Shown: positions 40,076-48,260, numbered from the stretch's first letter. The stretch: 64,000 nt of DNA from Streptomyces humicola (GCF_024436035.1 NZ_JANFNG010000004.1:186001-250000), one strand, 5' to 3'. The notes: generated by a model from the sequence alone, not told the origin. Program-made: numbers and translations.

Positions 40076-40870
40076 TCACGCAGGCGGCTCACCCACCTTC
40101 CTGGACATGTCGATGACGACGAATGCGGCGCCCTGGTCGTCGATGACGGCCGCGTTCCGGCCGTACGGGCTGTCCATCGGCTCGCGGTTCACCCTGCCGC
40201 CCAGCTTCCCGACCGCCGCCACGGCGGCGTCGCAGTCGTCGACCCCGAAGAACAGCTGGAAGTGCGAGGGAAGCTCGGCCGGAAACTGAGGACCCATCTG
40301 CATGCGGCCGAGCTGCGGTATGCCCGGCTCGTCCTGCACCGACCACACCTCATAGTCGAAATCGCCGCCGGCCTCACCTATCTGCTTGCCCTCGTAGCCG
40401 AACACGGCTCGGTAGAAAGGATCGACACGCGCGCTGTCCCGGGTGAGCAGCTCGGTCCACGCGTACGAACCCGGCTCGCCCTTCTGCCCGAAGCCGGGCT
40501 GTGTCCCCGCCTGCCAGACGCCGAAGACCGCGCCGCCCGGATCGGCGGCCATCAGCATCGTGCCGTGCTCCCCGACCTGTCCCGGCCCGACGATGACCTG
40601 CCCGCCGGCCTGACGTACCTTCTCCGCACTCGCGGCCGCGTCCGGGGACGCGAGATAGATGTTCCACACCGTCGGCATGCGGCCGTCGGTCTTGGGAAGC
40701 AGCGCCGCGACCGGCTTGCCGTCGAGCACCGCGATGGTGAATGCGTTGCGGTCGCCCTCGTCGTCCTGGAACGTCCAGCCGAACAACTCACCATAGAAGC
40801 GCTTGCCCGCCCCCATATCGGGGATGAATGCGTCCGCCCAGCAGGGGACGCCCTCAGCGAATGCGGCCAT
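40076..40870 (-). CDS. VOC-family (glyoxalase-like) two-domain protein
   Basis: A 264-aa protein made of two vicinal-oxygen-chelate modules: residues ~8-125 (ADAFIPDMGAGKRFYGELFGWTF, then DPGGAVFGVWQ) and ~135-262 (FYRAVFGYEG to AVIDDQGAAFVVIDM). This is the tandem arrangement of small stand-alone VOC proteins such as the antibiotic hydroxylase-like group. Metal ligands are not obvious in the second module. It lies 60 bases after ipdC on the same strand, so it may be read with that operon, but nothing ties it to the pathway. Confidence 0.75.
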   Translation of the reverse strand: MAAFAEGVPCWADAFIPDMGAGKRFYGELFGWTFQDDEGDRNAFTIAVLDGKPVAALLPKTDGRMPTVWNIYLASPDAAASAEKVRQAGGQVIVGPGQVGEHGTMLMAADPGGAVFGVWQAGTQPGFGQKGEPGSYAWTELLTRDSARVDPFYRAVFGYEGKQIGEAGGDFDYEVWSVQDEPGIPQLGRMQMGPQFPAELPSHFQLFFGVDDCDAAVAAVGKLGGRVNREPMDSPYGRNAAVIDDQGAAFVVIDMSRKVGEPPA

Positions 40871-40930
40871 GGCCCTCGTTCCTCCCGTTCCCTTTCGAAG
40901 GGATGTTCACGAAGCCACGCTAGCCCTCGA

Positions 40931-42073
40931 TCAAGACACCCGCCCGCCCTGTGGATAACCCTGCTGTGGATAACTCGGGTCCGCTGCAGGCTCTTCTGCA
41001 CGGCCCGCCGCCGCGCGGCCCCAGGGCGCCATCCGCTCCTCCGCCTGCGCCACGATCCGCTCCACCAGCTCGACACACGACGGCAGATCCTCGATCACCC
41101 CCGCCACCTGCCCGGATGCCATCACCCCCAGGTCGACACGGCCCTCGACCATCGCCGCCCGCAGCAGCACCGGCGTGTTCGCCGCCATCATCACCTGCGG
41201 CCACGTCAACCCGCGCGCACGGCGCATCGTGCGCCCCTCACGCACCATCGCGCCCAGCGGCATACCCGACAGCCGGGCGAACCGCAGTGCATTGCCCAGC
41301 GCCCTGACATAGCGCCGCAGCTGGCCACCGCGCTCCAGCGACCGCACGAAGCCGGTGTCCAGCACCCGGTGCGGCACGCCGTCCACCTCGCGAGTGACCC
41401 TCGTCCCCGTCACGTCCGCCGCGAGATAGCGGTCCTGGACGACGCGCGGCACGGGAGCGTCCGAGGTGAGCAGGAAACGCGTCCCCATGGCGATGCCGTC
41501 CGCACCGTAGGCGAGAGCGGCGGCGAGCCCGCGCCCGTCGAAGAACCCCCCGGCCGCGACCACTGCCACACCCGAGCCGTCAAGGGCGTCGACGACCTGC
41601 GGCAACAGCAGCGTCGTCGGCACCGCACCGGTGTGGCCGCCGCCCTCGCCGCCCTGCACGACGACCGCGTCGACGCCCCAGGCGGCCACCTTCTCCGCGT
41701 GCCGCCGCGCGCCGATCGACGGAACGACGACCATCCCCAGATCCTGCGCCCGACGGATCAGCTCGCCGCGCGGCGCCTGCGCGAACGAGGCCACACGCAC
41801 GTCCTCCCGTCCCATCAGGTCGATGCGCCGCGCGGCATCGGGCGCGTCCGCACGCAGGTTGACGCCGAACGGCAGGCCCGGCGCCGCCGCCCTGACCTCG
41901 CCGATCGCCCGCTCCAGCTCCTCGTAGGTCATGGTGGCCGAGGCGAGGATCCCCAGCGCCCCGGCGCGCGCAGTCGCCGCGACCAGGCGGGGGTAGGCGA
42001 CGTATCCCATCGCAGTCTGGACGATCGGGTGCTCGACACCGACGAGCTCCGTCAGCCGAGTGCGGATCGTCAA
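40931..42073 (-). CDS. ipdC: IpdC-like flavoprotein (nitronate monooxygenase fold)
   Basis: A 380-aa FMN TIM-barrel protein. It has VEHPIVQTAMGYVA, GILASATMTYEEL, VVQGGEGGGHTGAV and AAGGFFDGRGLAAALAYGADGIAMGTRFLLTSD, the sequence pattern of mycobacterial IpdC, which acts in ring-C opening of the HIP pathway as an oxidoreductase rather than a nitronate enzyme. Its TTG start (42073) overlaps the ipdB stop, giving TTGA. The order ech-ipdA-ipdB-ipdC here is the same as in mycobacteria. The last ~30 residues are a variable Ala/Gly tail. Confidence 0.9.
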   Translation of the reverse strand: MTIRTRLTELVGVEHPIVQTAMGYVAYPRLVAATARAGALGILASATMTYEELERAIGEVRAAAPGLPFGVNLRADAPDAARRIDLMGREDVRVASFAQAPRGELIRRAQDLGMVVVPSIGARRHAEKVAAWGVDAVVVQGGEGGGHTGAVPTTLLLPQVVDALDGSGVAVVAAGGFFDGRGLAAALAYGADGIAMGTRFLLTSDAPVPRVVQDRYLAADVTGTRVTREVDGVPHRVLDTGFVRSLERGGQLRRYVRALGNALRFARLSGMPLGAMVREGRTMRRARGLTWPQVMMAANTPVLLRAAMVEGRVDLGVMASGQVAGVIEDLPSCVELVERIVAQAEERMAPWGRAAAGRAEEPAADPSYPQQGYPQGGRVS

Positions 42074-42885
42074 GCCGTCACCTCACGATCGCGCAGTGAC
42101 GCCGGGTCGAGCACCTCGCGGATGAGGTGCAGCTCAGCGGCGTCCGGGGTCCGGGTCGTGGGGACCTCGGCGGCGTCGACGAGAGGCTCGAAGCCGGTGG
42201 CGGCGAGGACGTCGTCCACCGTCACCCCCGGATGGACGCAGGCGAGCCGCATCCTGCCGTCAAGGGTGTCGAAGTCGAAGACACACAGATTGGTGACGAC
42301 GCGCCGCAGATCGTGAAAGCGCGCGGCGGGTCCCGGCAGAGCCGCGGCACGGTCGTTGCCGACCCCGCAGACGACATCGACGCGCTCGGTGAAGACGCGG
42401 GGCGCATGCCGGGACACCCAGTAGCTCGTCGCGTGGTTGACGGAGTTGCCGGGTGCGCCACGGGCGCCGAGCAGTTGGCGCGCGGGACGGTTCCAGTCGC
42501 CGATGCAGGAGATGTTGGCGTTGCCGTAGGCGTCGATCTGGACCGGGCCCATCATCACATGGCGCCGTCCGCCGGCGAGGGCATCGAGCACGGTCCGATA
42601 CGGCAGCCAGCCCTCGACGGTCAGCGCTTCGGAAGACGTCCCGAGCGGAACGTCCCCGTCGACGACGTAGGCGAGCCCGTCGGTGAGGACGAGATCCGGT
42701 TCACCGGTGGCACGGGCGAGGCGGGCACCGAGGGTGGGGATGGTGCCCATCGGGCTGGCGATGATCTCGCCGTCGCCGCGCCATGCGTCCGCGCACGCGG
42801 CGACGCAGACCTCGGCGCGGGTGGCGGCGCGGGTGGCGGGTCGGGTGACGCCTCGGGTGGCGGCTCGCGAGTGGTTGGTGATCAC
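42070..42885 (-). CDS. ipdB: IpdB-like CoA-transferase-fold hydrolase, beta subunit
   Basis: A 271-aa protein. From residue ~23 it follows mycobacterial IpdB: AEVCVAACADAWRGDGEIIASPMGT, MGPVQIDAYGNANIS, GAPGNSVNHATSYWVSRH and HLIREVLDPASLRDRE. IpdAB opens the last steroid ring (a retro-Claisen-like hydrolysis of COCHEA-CoA) rather than transferring CoA. GTG 42885 overlaps the ipdA stop (GTGA) with GGAGG seven bases before it. The first ~22 residues are an Arg/Thr/Ala-rich tail with repeated TRAATR units, absent from the mycobacterial protein. Confidence 0.92.
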   Translation of the reverse strand: MITNHSRAATRGVTRPATRAATRAEVCVAACADAWRGDGEIIASPMGTIPTLGARLARATGEPDLVLTDGLAYVVDGDVPLGTSSEALTVEGWLPYRTVLDALAGGRRHVMMGPVQIDAYGNANISCIGDWNRPARQLLGARGAPGNSVNHATSYWVSRHAPRVFTERVDVVCGVGNDRAAALPGPAARFHDLRRVVTNLCVFDFDTLDGRMRLACVHPGVTVDDVLAATGFEPLVDAAEVPTTRTPDAAELHLIREVLDPASLRDREVTA

Positions 42886-43757
42886 TTGGCATCCTCCACG
42901 GCTCGCTGGTAAGCGGGCTCGTCCGGAGCTCCGAGGAAACGTTCCGTGAACGCCGCCCACCGCTCCGGATCAGCCGCGGCCTGTGCGTACGCCCGCTGGA
43001 ACGTCTCGTCCCGCCCGTACTGCGGCAGGCATTCCGTGAAATGCGCGCCGTACGGCGCCTCGACGACCCCGGCCGTCAGATGGCGGTGGATCGTCAGCGC
43101 GTGCACACAGCCGGCCTCGTCGAGCAGGTCGCAGGTGGGCACGATGCGCTCCGCCGAGACGTAGGCCGCCTTCGCCGCCTGGCAGAACAGGTCGTCGAAA
43201 TACGGATCGGGGCCGGTCAGCGCGGCGTTGCCGCGCCGGTCCGCAAGATTGGCGTGCACCAGCGCGACGTCGAGTCCGAGCGGCGGCATCGCCACCACCT
43301 CGTCCCCGCTGCCGTAGGGATCGGCTATCGTGCGCAGGGCGGGCGCATTGCGCAGCACGTCGGAGCCGATCCCGGCGCGCACGGGCATGAAGGGCAGCCG
43401 CAGCGCGGCAGCGCGCAGTCCGGCGAGGAACATGCCCTCGTCGAGTTCGAGCGCCTCGACCGCCCCGGACTCGCGCGCGGCCCGGAAGTGCGGTTCCAAC
43501 GGGATCGAGTCGAGCGAGACAAACCCGTAGACGACCTTGCGCGCCTTGCCGGCGGCGCAGAGCAGGCCGACGTCAGGGCCTCCGTAGGAGACGATCGTGA
43601 GCTCCTTGACGGGCGATCGCAGCAGCGCCCGTACCAGCGCCATCGGCTTGCGGCGCGAGCCCCAGCCGCCGATGCCGACCGTCATGCCGTCCGCGATCTG
43701 CGCGACGGCCTCGTCGGCAGTCATGCGTTTGTCCGTCACTTGCCTCACGTGAGACAC
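42882..43757 (-). CDS. ipdA: IpdA-like CoA-transferase-fold hydrolase, alpha subunit
   Basis: A 291-aa protein with the IpdA pattern: AVAQIADGMTVGIGGWGSRRKPMALVRALLRS, SYGGPDVGLLCAAGK, VYGFVSLDS, and VEAPYGAHFTECLPQYGRDE. It pairs with IpdB to form the ring-C hydrolase of steroid degradation. The translated start is GTG 43757, served by GAGGAG within a 10-bp repeat tract; two more in-frame GTGs follow three and six codons later. It is coupled to ipdB by GTGA overlap. It lies 31 bases after the EchA20-like gene, with which it shares the promoter at 44.57 kb. Confidence 0.92.
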   Translation of the reverse strand: MSHVRQVTDKRMTADEAVAQIADGMTVGIGGWGSRRKPMALVRALLRSPVKELTIVSYGGPDVGLLCAAGKARKVVYGFVSLDSIPLEPHFRAARESGAVEALELDEGMFLAGLRAAALRLPFMPVRAGIGSDVLRNAPALRTIADPYGSGDEVVAMPPLGLDVALVHANLADRRGNAALTGPDPYFDDLFCQAAKAAYVSAERIVPTCDLLDEAGCVHALTIHRHLTAGVVEAPYGAHFTECLPQYGRDETFQRAYAQAAADPERWAAFTERFLGAPDEPAYQRAVEDAK

Positions 43758-43797
43758 CTCAGTTCTCCTCAGTCCCCCTCAGTCCCCCTCAGTCCCC
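43758..43797. repeat. 10-bp tandem repeat between echA20 and ipdA
   Basis: Four units of CTCAGTCCCC (plus strand; the first is CTCAGTTCTC) run from the echA20 stop codon to the ipdA start. On the coding strand each unit reads GGGGACTGAG, so each carries a TGA, and the last unit supplies the GAGGAG ribosome site for ipdA. Confidence 0.85.
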
Positions 43798-44538
43798 GTC
43801 TCCTCGTACGAAGCCGTCGCGCAGCCGGTCGCTGACGCCGGTGAGGTTGAGTTCGAAGGTGAAGCCCTGCTCGTAGCGGTAGGAGCGCTTGACGTCGACC
43901 GGGTCGATGCCGTTGAGCGACTGCTTCGCGGCGCGGATGACGGCCGGGTCCTTCGCCGCGATCCGGTCGGCGATCTCCAATGCGGCGTCCCGCAGTTCGG
44001 CGCGGTCGACGACGGCGAACACCGAGCCGTAGGCGTGCAGCTCGGCGGCGGTCGCGCTCTCGGCCGTGTAAACCATGTGCCGCATCCGGTGCTGCGGCAC
44101 GAGGCGGGCGAGGTGGGTGGCGGCGCCGAGCGCACCGCGGTCGACCTCGGGAAGACCGACGTATGCGTCGTCGGCGGCGACAACGATGTCTGCGTTGCCG
44201 ACGAGGCCGACTCCTCCGCCGAGACAGTAGCCGTGCACGGCCGCGATCACCGGTACCGGGCAGTCGTAGACGGCCGCGAAGGCCGCCGCACACCCGGAGT
44301 TCGCGCCGAGCAGTGCCTCGAACCCCGATGTGGACTGCATCTGCTTGATGTCGACTCCGGCGCAGAATCCGCGGCCTTCGGCGCGCAGCACCACGGCCCT
44401 GGTGGCCGGGTCCGAGCCCTGCGCGGTGAGGGCGTCGGCGAGCTCGAACCACCCCTTCACGTCGAGGGCGTTGACCGGCGGGGCATCGAGCACGATCTCC
44501 GCGATGTGCGGTCCGTGACGGCCCGTGCGTATCGCCAT
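43789..44538 (-). CDS. echA20: EchA20-like crotonase (steroid ring-D hydrolase type)
   Basis: A 249-aa crotonase-fold protein. It has LDAPPVNALDVKGWFELADAL, RAEGRGFCAGVDIKQMQ, GYCLGGGVGLVGNADIVVA, GLPEVDRGALGAATHLARLVPQHRMRHM and YEQGFTFELNLTGVSD. The pattern matches mycobacterial EchA20, which hydrolyses ring D of the HIP-derived CoA ester. ATG 44538 has GGGAGG four bases before it; longer in-frame starts lie in the operator region. It is the first gene of the ech-ipdA-ipdB-ipdC operon, driven by the divergent promoter at 44.57 kb. Confidence 0.9.
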   Translation of the reverse strand: MAIRTGRHGPHIAEIVLDAPPVNALDVKGWFELADALTAQGSDPATRAVVLRAEGRGFCAGVDIKQMQSTSGFEALLGANSGCAAAFAAVYDCPVPVIAAVHGYCLGGGVGLVGNADIVVAADDAYVGLPEVDRGALGAATHLARLVPQHRMRHMVYTAESATAAELHAYGSVFAVVDRAELRDAALEIADRIAAKDPAVIRAAKQSLNGIDPVDVKRSYRYEQGFTFELNLTGVSDRLRDGFVRGDGD

Positions 44539-44568
44539 CAGCCCTCCCGTCCAGCCTGCTCCGACTAT

Positions 44569-44583
44569 CTGACGTTGTGTCAG
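44569..44583. promoter_or_regulatory. CTGAC-N5-GTCAG operator in the echA20/SDR divergent promoter
   Basis: CTGAC-GTTGT-GTCAG, perfect, between echA20 (start 44538, leftward; GATAGT as -10) and the SDR gene (GTG 44606, rightward). Confidence 0.82.
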
Positions 44584-44605
44584 TTTCTCTGGCACGATAG
44601 CCCAC

Positions 44606-45505
44606 GTGACCTACGACCTGGAAGGCCGAGTGGCTCTCGTGACCGGCGGCACACGCGGCATCGGGCGCGCCATCGCGCGGCGGCTGCGCGACGCGGGGGC
44701 GCAGGTCGCCGTCTGCGGCCGCACCGCACCGGGAGGGACCGCCGGATCCGCCACGACGGGCGCGACGGGCGCGGCGAGCACGACGCGGGCGCCAGGCGCG
44801 ACGAGCACGACGCGGGCGCCAGGCGCGACGAGCACGACGTGCGCGGCAGGGGCGCTGCCGGGCGGGATCACCTTCTTCCCCTGCGACGTCCGTGACCCCG
44901 ATGCCGTCGGCGCCCTCTTCGAACGGCTCGACGCCACGTACGGACGCCTGGACGTGCTGGTCAACAACGCCGGGGGCTCCCCCTGCGCGGAGGCCGCCAC
45001 CGCCTCCCCGCGCTTCTCCCGCGCGATCATCGAGCTCAATCTGCTCGCGCCGCTGTACTGCGCGCAGGCGGCGAACGCGATGATGCAGCGCCGCCCCGAG
45101 GGGGGAGTGATCGTCAACATCGGCAGCGTGAGCGGTGAGCGGCCCTCGCCGGGTACCGCCGCATACGGCGCCGCCAAGGCCGGACTGTCCTCGCTCACCC
45201 GCTCGCTCGCGGCAGAATGGGCGCCCAGGGTTCGGGTGAACTGCGTCGTCGTCGGCCTGGTCCGCCCCGAAGGGCCCGAGGCGTCGGCGCACTACGGCGA
45301 CGATGCCGCACAGCGGGCGCTCGCCGGAGCCATTCCGATGGGCCGGCTCGCAACCCCCGACGAGATCGCAGATCCCGTACTCTTCCTAGCCTCTCCCGGC
45401 GCACGCTACATAACCGGCGCTGACCTGCAGGTTCATGGTGGAGGAGAGCGCCCTCCCCATTTGCAGGCAGCCAAATCGCGCGCCGATCACCCGAAGGTAA
45501 ACTGA
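44606..45505 (+). CDS. SDR oxidoreductase with a repeat-encoded insert
   Basis: A 299-aa short-chain dehydrogenase: VTGGTRGIGRAIARRL, NNAGG, INIGSVSGE-type serine (VNIGSVSGERPS) and YGAAK. Steroid clusters in mycobacteria carry SDRs next to echA20, so a hydroxyacyl- or keto-CoA reductase role is likely. Residues ~45-82, between the second and third strands of the nucleotide fold, are a Thr/Ala/Gly/Ser low-complexity insert made by a 27-bp tandem repeat. GTG 44606 has no ribosome site and may be leaderless. It ends four bases before the TetR gene, so both belong to one unit. Confidence 0.8.
   Translation: MTYDLEGRVALVTGGTRGIGRAIARRLRDAGAQVAVCGRTAPGGTAGSATTGATGAASTTRAPGATSTTRAPGATSTTCAAGALPGGITFFPCDVRDPDAVGALFERLDATYGRLDVLVNNAGGSPCAEAATASPRFSRAIIELNLLAPLYCAQAANAMMQRRPEGGVIVNIGSVSGERPSPGTAAYGAAKAGLSSLTRSLAAEWAPRVRVNCVVVGLVRPEGPEASAHYGDDAAQRALAGAIPMGRLATPDEIADPVLFLASPGARYITGADLQVHGGGERPPHLQAAKSRADHPKVN
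44771..44851 (+). repeat. 27-bp in-frame tandem repeat in the SDR gene
   Basis: Three consecutive units of the type GCGACGAGCACGACG plus CGGGCGCCAGGC encode AASTTRAPG, ATSTTRAPG and ATSTTCAAG. The repeat inflates the loop after the second beta-strand of the Rossmann fold. Confidence 0.9.
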
Positions 45506-45509
45506 CGGC

Positions 45510-46157
45510 ATGACAGGACAAGTTCGCACCGTCGACGGCCGTGTGGCCGGGCGTCGCGGGCAGGCGACGCGGCAGAAGCTGCTCGAATGCCTCAGCGAGA
45601 TGCTCAGCACATCGCCGTACCGGGACGTCAAGGTCATCGACGTCGCCCGGATGGCGGGAACCTCCCCCGCAACGTTCTACCAGTACTTCCCCGATGTCGA
45701 GGGCGCAGTCCTCGAGCTCGCCGAAGAGATGGCCAAGGAAGGCGCGACCCTGACCGATCTTGTCGCCGGCCGCAACTGGGTGGGAAAGCCCGCCTGGGCC
45801 GCTGCCGAGGACCTGGTCGAGGGTTTCCTTTCCTTCTGGCGAAAAAACGACGCGATCCTTCGCGTCATCGATCTCGGTGCGGCAGAAGGGGACAAGCGGT
45901 TCTACCGGATCCGCATGAAGATCCTCAATGCCGTCACCAATTCCCTGACGGACTCGATCAAGGAGCTCCAGGACAAGGGAAGGGTCGACAAGTGGGTCAG
46001 CCCCGCGGCCGTGGCCGGTTCGCTGGTCGCGATGCTCGCCGCGGTGGCCGCCCATCAGAAGGGCTTCCAGTCCTGGGGCGTCAAGCAGGCGGAGCTGAAG
46101 CCGAACCTGGCGCTGCTCGTGCACCTGGGCGTCACCGGGAAGAAGCCGACCAAGTAG
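45510..46157 (+). CDS. TetR-family regulator, candidate repressor of the CTGAC-N5-GTCAG regulon
   Basis: A 215-aa protein. Residues ~17-65 are a TetR helix-turn-helix (GQATRQKLLECLSEML, VIDVARMAGTSPATFYQYFP). The C-terminal domain is helical, with FWRKNDAILRVIDLGAAEGD and the tail VHLGVTGKKPTK. By eye it is neither KstR nor KstR2. It is the only TetR gene in the window, sits within the catabolic block, and is read with the SDR gene controlled by the operator at 44.57 kb, giving feedback. A degenerate copy of the palindrome (45502-45516) overlaps its start. The role is inferred from position. A mainly unrelated global role is also possible because similar TetR proteins seem widespread in Streptomyces. 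Confidence 0.8.
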   Translation: MTGQVRTVDGRVAGRRGQATRQKLLECLSEMLSTSPYRDVKVIDVARMAGTSPATFYQYFPDVEGAVLELAEEMAKEGATLTDLVAGRNWVGKPAWAAAEDLVEGFLSFWRKNDAILRVIDLGAAEGDKRFYRIRMKILNAVTNSLTDSIKELQDKGRVDKWVSPAAVAGSLVAMLAAVAAHQKGFQSWGVKQAELKPNLALLVHLGVTGKKPTK

Positions 46158-46182
46158 CGCTCACGACGCAACTTGTCGTCAT

Positions 46183-46252
46183 GAGCCGATCTTTCATGTG
46201 TCGATCTTTGAGTCGATCTTTCGTGAGTCGATCTTTCGTGAGTCGATAGTCG
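46183..46252. repeat. Imperfect 15-bp tandem repeats downstream of the TetR gene
   Basis: About five units of GAGTCGATCTTTCGT (two exact at 46210-46239, others diverged, one shortened to 12 bp) fill the start of the gap between the TetR gene and the convergent F420-reductase gene. It is AT-richer than its surroundings. No gene or hairpin terminator is clear. Confidence 0.85.
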
Positions 46253-46395
46253 ATCGTTCAATAGCCCATATCGCCAACATTTGTCTCGTCCTGCCACGCA
46301 TCGACGCGGGCGTCGGCCGGCCCTCGGGGGAGGTTGCCGGTTCGCCGCCCGCGTTTGCTGTTGCGAACGGGATAGCGGGACACCTGACGGCACAC

Positions 46396-46878
46396 CTAGT
46401 CGCGCGGTACGAGCCGGAAGAGACGGATCTCGCGGTCGACGCGTGCGGCGTAGGCGGCATACGGGGGCCAGAAGCGGAGCACCGACTCCCATGTCTGCGC
46501 ACGCTCGCGCCCTGTCAGAAGTGTGGCCGTTACAGGGACGTCACGCCCCCTCCAGCTGATCCGTGCCTGCGGATTCTTGATCAGGTTGGCCGTCCACGCC
46601 GGGTGATCGGTGCGGCCGAAGTTGCTCCCCACCAGTACGAACGTTCCACCGTCCTCCGGCATGCAGGCGAGCGGTGTGCGGCGCGGGCGCCCACTCCTCG
46701 CGCCCGTCGCGGTCAGCACCACACTCGGCAGCATCTGACTGCTCAACATCACCTTGCCGCCGGTCAGCCGGTGCACCGCCTTGTCCATCGCCGGGACGAC
46801 ATGCGGGGCGACCTTCGTGAAGGCACGGGTCGAGGAGACCCTCTGGACCAGCAGCCTGCCGCGCTCCGACGCCGTCAC
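46396..46878 (-). CDS. Deazaflavin (F420)-dependent nitroreductase-family protein
   Basis: A 160-aa split-barrel protein of the Ddn/FDOR type: LPSVVLTATGARSGRPRRTPLACMPEDGGTF, then VGSNFGRTDHPAWTANLIKNP and ISWRGRDVPVTATLL. These are the F420-phosphate contacts of the family. Such enzymes transfer hydride from reduced F420 to enones, quinones or nitro compounds, so reduction of a steroid-like enone is possible. The GTG start (46878) overlaps the stop of the upstream acyl-CoA dehydrogenase (GTGA), tying it to the regulon. FO synthase is encoded in this window. Confidence 0.87.
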   Translation of the reverse strand: MTASERGRLLVQRVSSTRAFTKVAPHVVPAMDKAVHRLTGGKVMLSSQMLPSVVLTATGARSGRPRRTPLACMPEDGGTFVLVGSNFGRTDHPAWTANLIKNPQARISWRGRDVPVTATLLTGRERAQTWESVLRFWPPYAAYAARVDREIRLFRLVPRD

Positions 46879-48260
46879 GCCACCGCTCCTGCCGTCGTCC
46901 GGGCCGACCGGGGTCGAACGGCGCCGGAGAAGAGTCCGGTGCGGTGCGCGGCCTGCGCCCGCAGCCGGTGCGCAGGGCCGAAGAGCAGGTCGTCGCAGGC
47001 AGCGCGCTTGACGTACAGATGCGCGTGATGCTCCCAGGTGAAGCCGATGCCGCCGTGCAGTTGAACGGATTCGGCGGCGGCGGAACGCAGCGCTTCCAGC
47101 GCCTGTGCGAGCGCGAGCGGGCCCGCCACGGCGATCTCGTCCCGCCGGTCCCGGTGGCCGCCGCCGTCGTGGCCCTCGCCCTCGCGGCCGTCGCCGCCTG
47201 GGCTGCCCTGGCCGGCAGCCCAGGCGGCGTAATAGGCGGCGGAACGCGCAGCCTGCACCTGCACGTAGAGATCCGCGAGACGGTGCTTGACCGCCTGGAA
47301 CGAGCCGACCGGGCGTCCGAACTGCTCTCTGACCTGCACGTACTCGACCGTACTCGACAAGGAGAAGTCCGCGGCACCGACCGCTTCTGCGGCCAGTACG
47401 GCGGCGGCGAACTCACCCGTGCGAAGCAACTGCGCTGCGAGGTCGCCGGGCTGCTGCGCGTCGTCGCCGAGCGGCATCGCCGGGACGTCGCGCAGCTCGA
47501 TGCGCGCCTGCGGCCGGGTCTCGTCGAGGGTGGTCAGCCTGGTACGGACAATGCCGGGCGCGTCCGGCTCCACCAGGAAGAGGCGCGTGTGGCTGCGCGC
47601 GTAACCTCCGCAGTGCGCGGCGACAAGCAGGACCCCGGCGCTGTGGCCGTCGAGCACGCCGTCTGCCTCCCCGTACAGCCGCCATCCGGCGGTGCACGCG
47701 CCATCGGCGTCGTCGGTGCCGCCGGTGCCGCCGGTGCCGCCGGTGCCGCCGGTGCCGCCGGTGCCGCCGGCGGCAGCGAGCGGTCCCGTCCGGCGAGCCT
47801 GTATGCCCCCGGCTCGGCCGCCGCCCGACCAGTCGCCGTCGTTGGCATCGGTGAGGCCGAGGGCGGCTCCGAGGGGCCCGGGGACGGCCAGTGCCGCCGT
47901 CAGCTCGCCGGAGGCGATGCGCGGCAGCAGGGCGGCGCGCTGCTCGTCGAAGCCGAGAGCGGCGATCAGGGGGGCGGCGAGCACCGCGGTCGCCAGCAGC
48001 GGGGAGGGCAGCAGGGCCCGGCCGGTCTCTTCGCAGGCGAGGGCAAGTTCGGTCGGTCCGCAGCCGACGCCTCCGTAACGTGCCGGCAGGGCGAGACCCG
48101 GCAGGCCGAGGTGTTCGGAGAGCCGTCGCCAGAGAGGCTCGTCGTAGCCGGCGGAGGTGCGGGGCGCGGCCTTGACCTCGTCGGGCCCGCAGTGCTTGTG
48201 CAGCAGTTCGCGCAGGGTGCGCCGTATGGCGCTCTGCTCCTCGGTGAACCTGGCATCCAT
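46875..48260 (-). CDS. Acyl-CoA dehydrogenase with two low-complexity inserts
   Basis: A 461-aa ACAD-fold protein: MDARFTEEQSAIRRTLRELL, LPARYGGVGCGPTELALACEETGRALLP, EYVQVREQFGRPVGSFQAVKHRLADLYV and QLHGGIGFTWEHHAHLYVKRA. About 80 residues longer than its relatives, it carries a (GGT)n tract near residue 165-185 and a Gly/Asp/His/Arg-rich stretch ([17 protein letters not shown]) after residue ~365, inside a helix-rich region. ATG 48260 has AGGAG upstream. The operator at 48319-48333 precedes it. A role in steroid side-chain or ring acyl-CoA desaturation is inferred. Confidence 0.85.
   Translation of the reverse strand: MDARFTEEQSAIRRTLRELLHKHCGPDEVKAAPRTSAGYDEPLWRRLSEHLGLPGLALPARYGGVGCGPTELALACEETGRALLPSPLLATAVLAAPLIAALGFDEQRAALLPRIASGELTAALAVPGPLGAALGLTDANDGDWSGGGRAGGIQARRTGPLAAAGGTGGTGGTGGTGGTGGTDDADGACTAGWRLYGEADGVLDGHSAGVLLVAAHCGGYARSHTRLFLVEPDAPGIVRTRLTTLDETRPQARIELRDVPAMPLGDDAQQPGDLAAQLLRTGEFAAAVLAAEAVGAADFSLSSTVEYVQVREQFGRPVGSFQAVKHRLADLYVQVQAARSAAYYAAWAAGQGSPGGDGREGEGHDGGGHRDRRDEIAVAGPLALAQALEALRSAAAESVQLHGGIGFTWEHHAHLYVKRAACDDLLFGPAHRLRAQAAHRTGLFSGAVRPRSARTTAGAVA
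47715..47768. repeat. 9-bp tandem repeat, six copies, in the ACAD gene
   Basis: GGTGCCGCC is repeated six times without error and encodes a Gly-Gly-Thr tract in the minus-strand dehydrogenase. Perfect copies suggest recent expansion by slippage. Confidence 0.92.

Noticed and set aside
45502-45516. CTGAC-GGCAT-GACAG over the TetR start codon
   Set aside because: One arm mismatch and it lies across a stop/start junction, where sequence is constrained by coding; mentioned only as a possible autoregulatory site.
46183-46252. Repeats considered as a CRISPR array
   Set aside because: The units are contiguous 12-15-mers without spacers and no cas gene is present.
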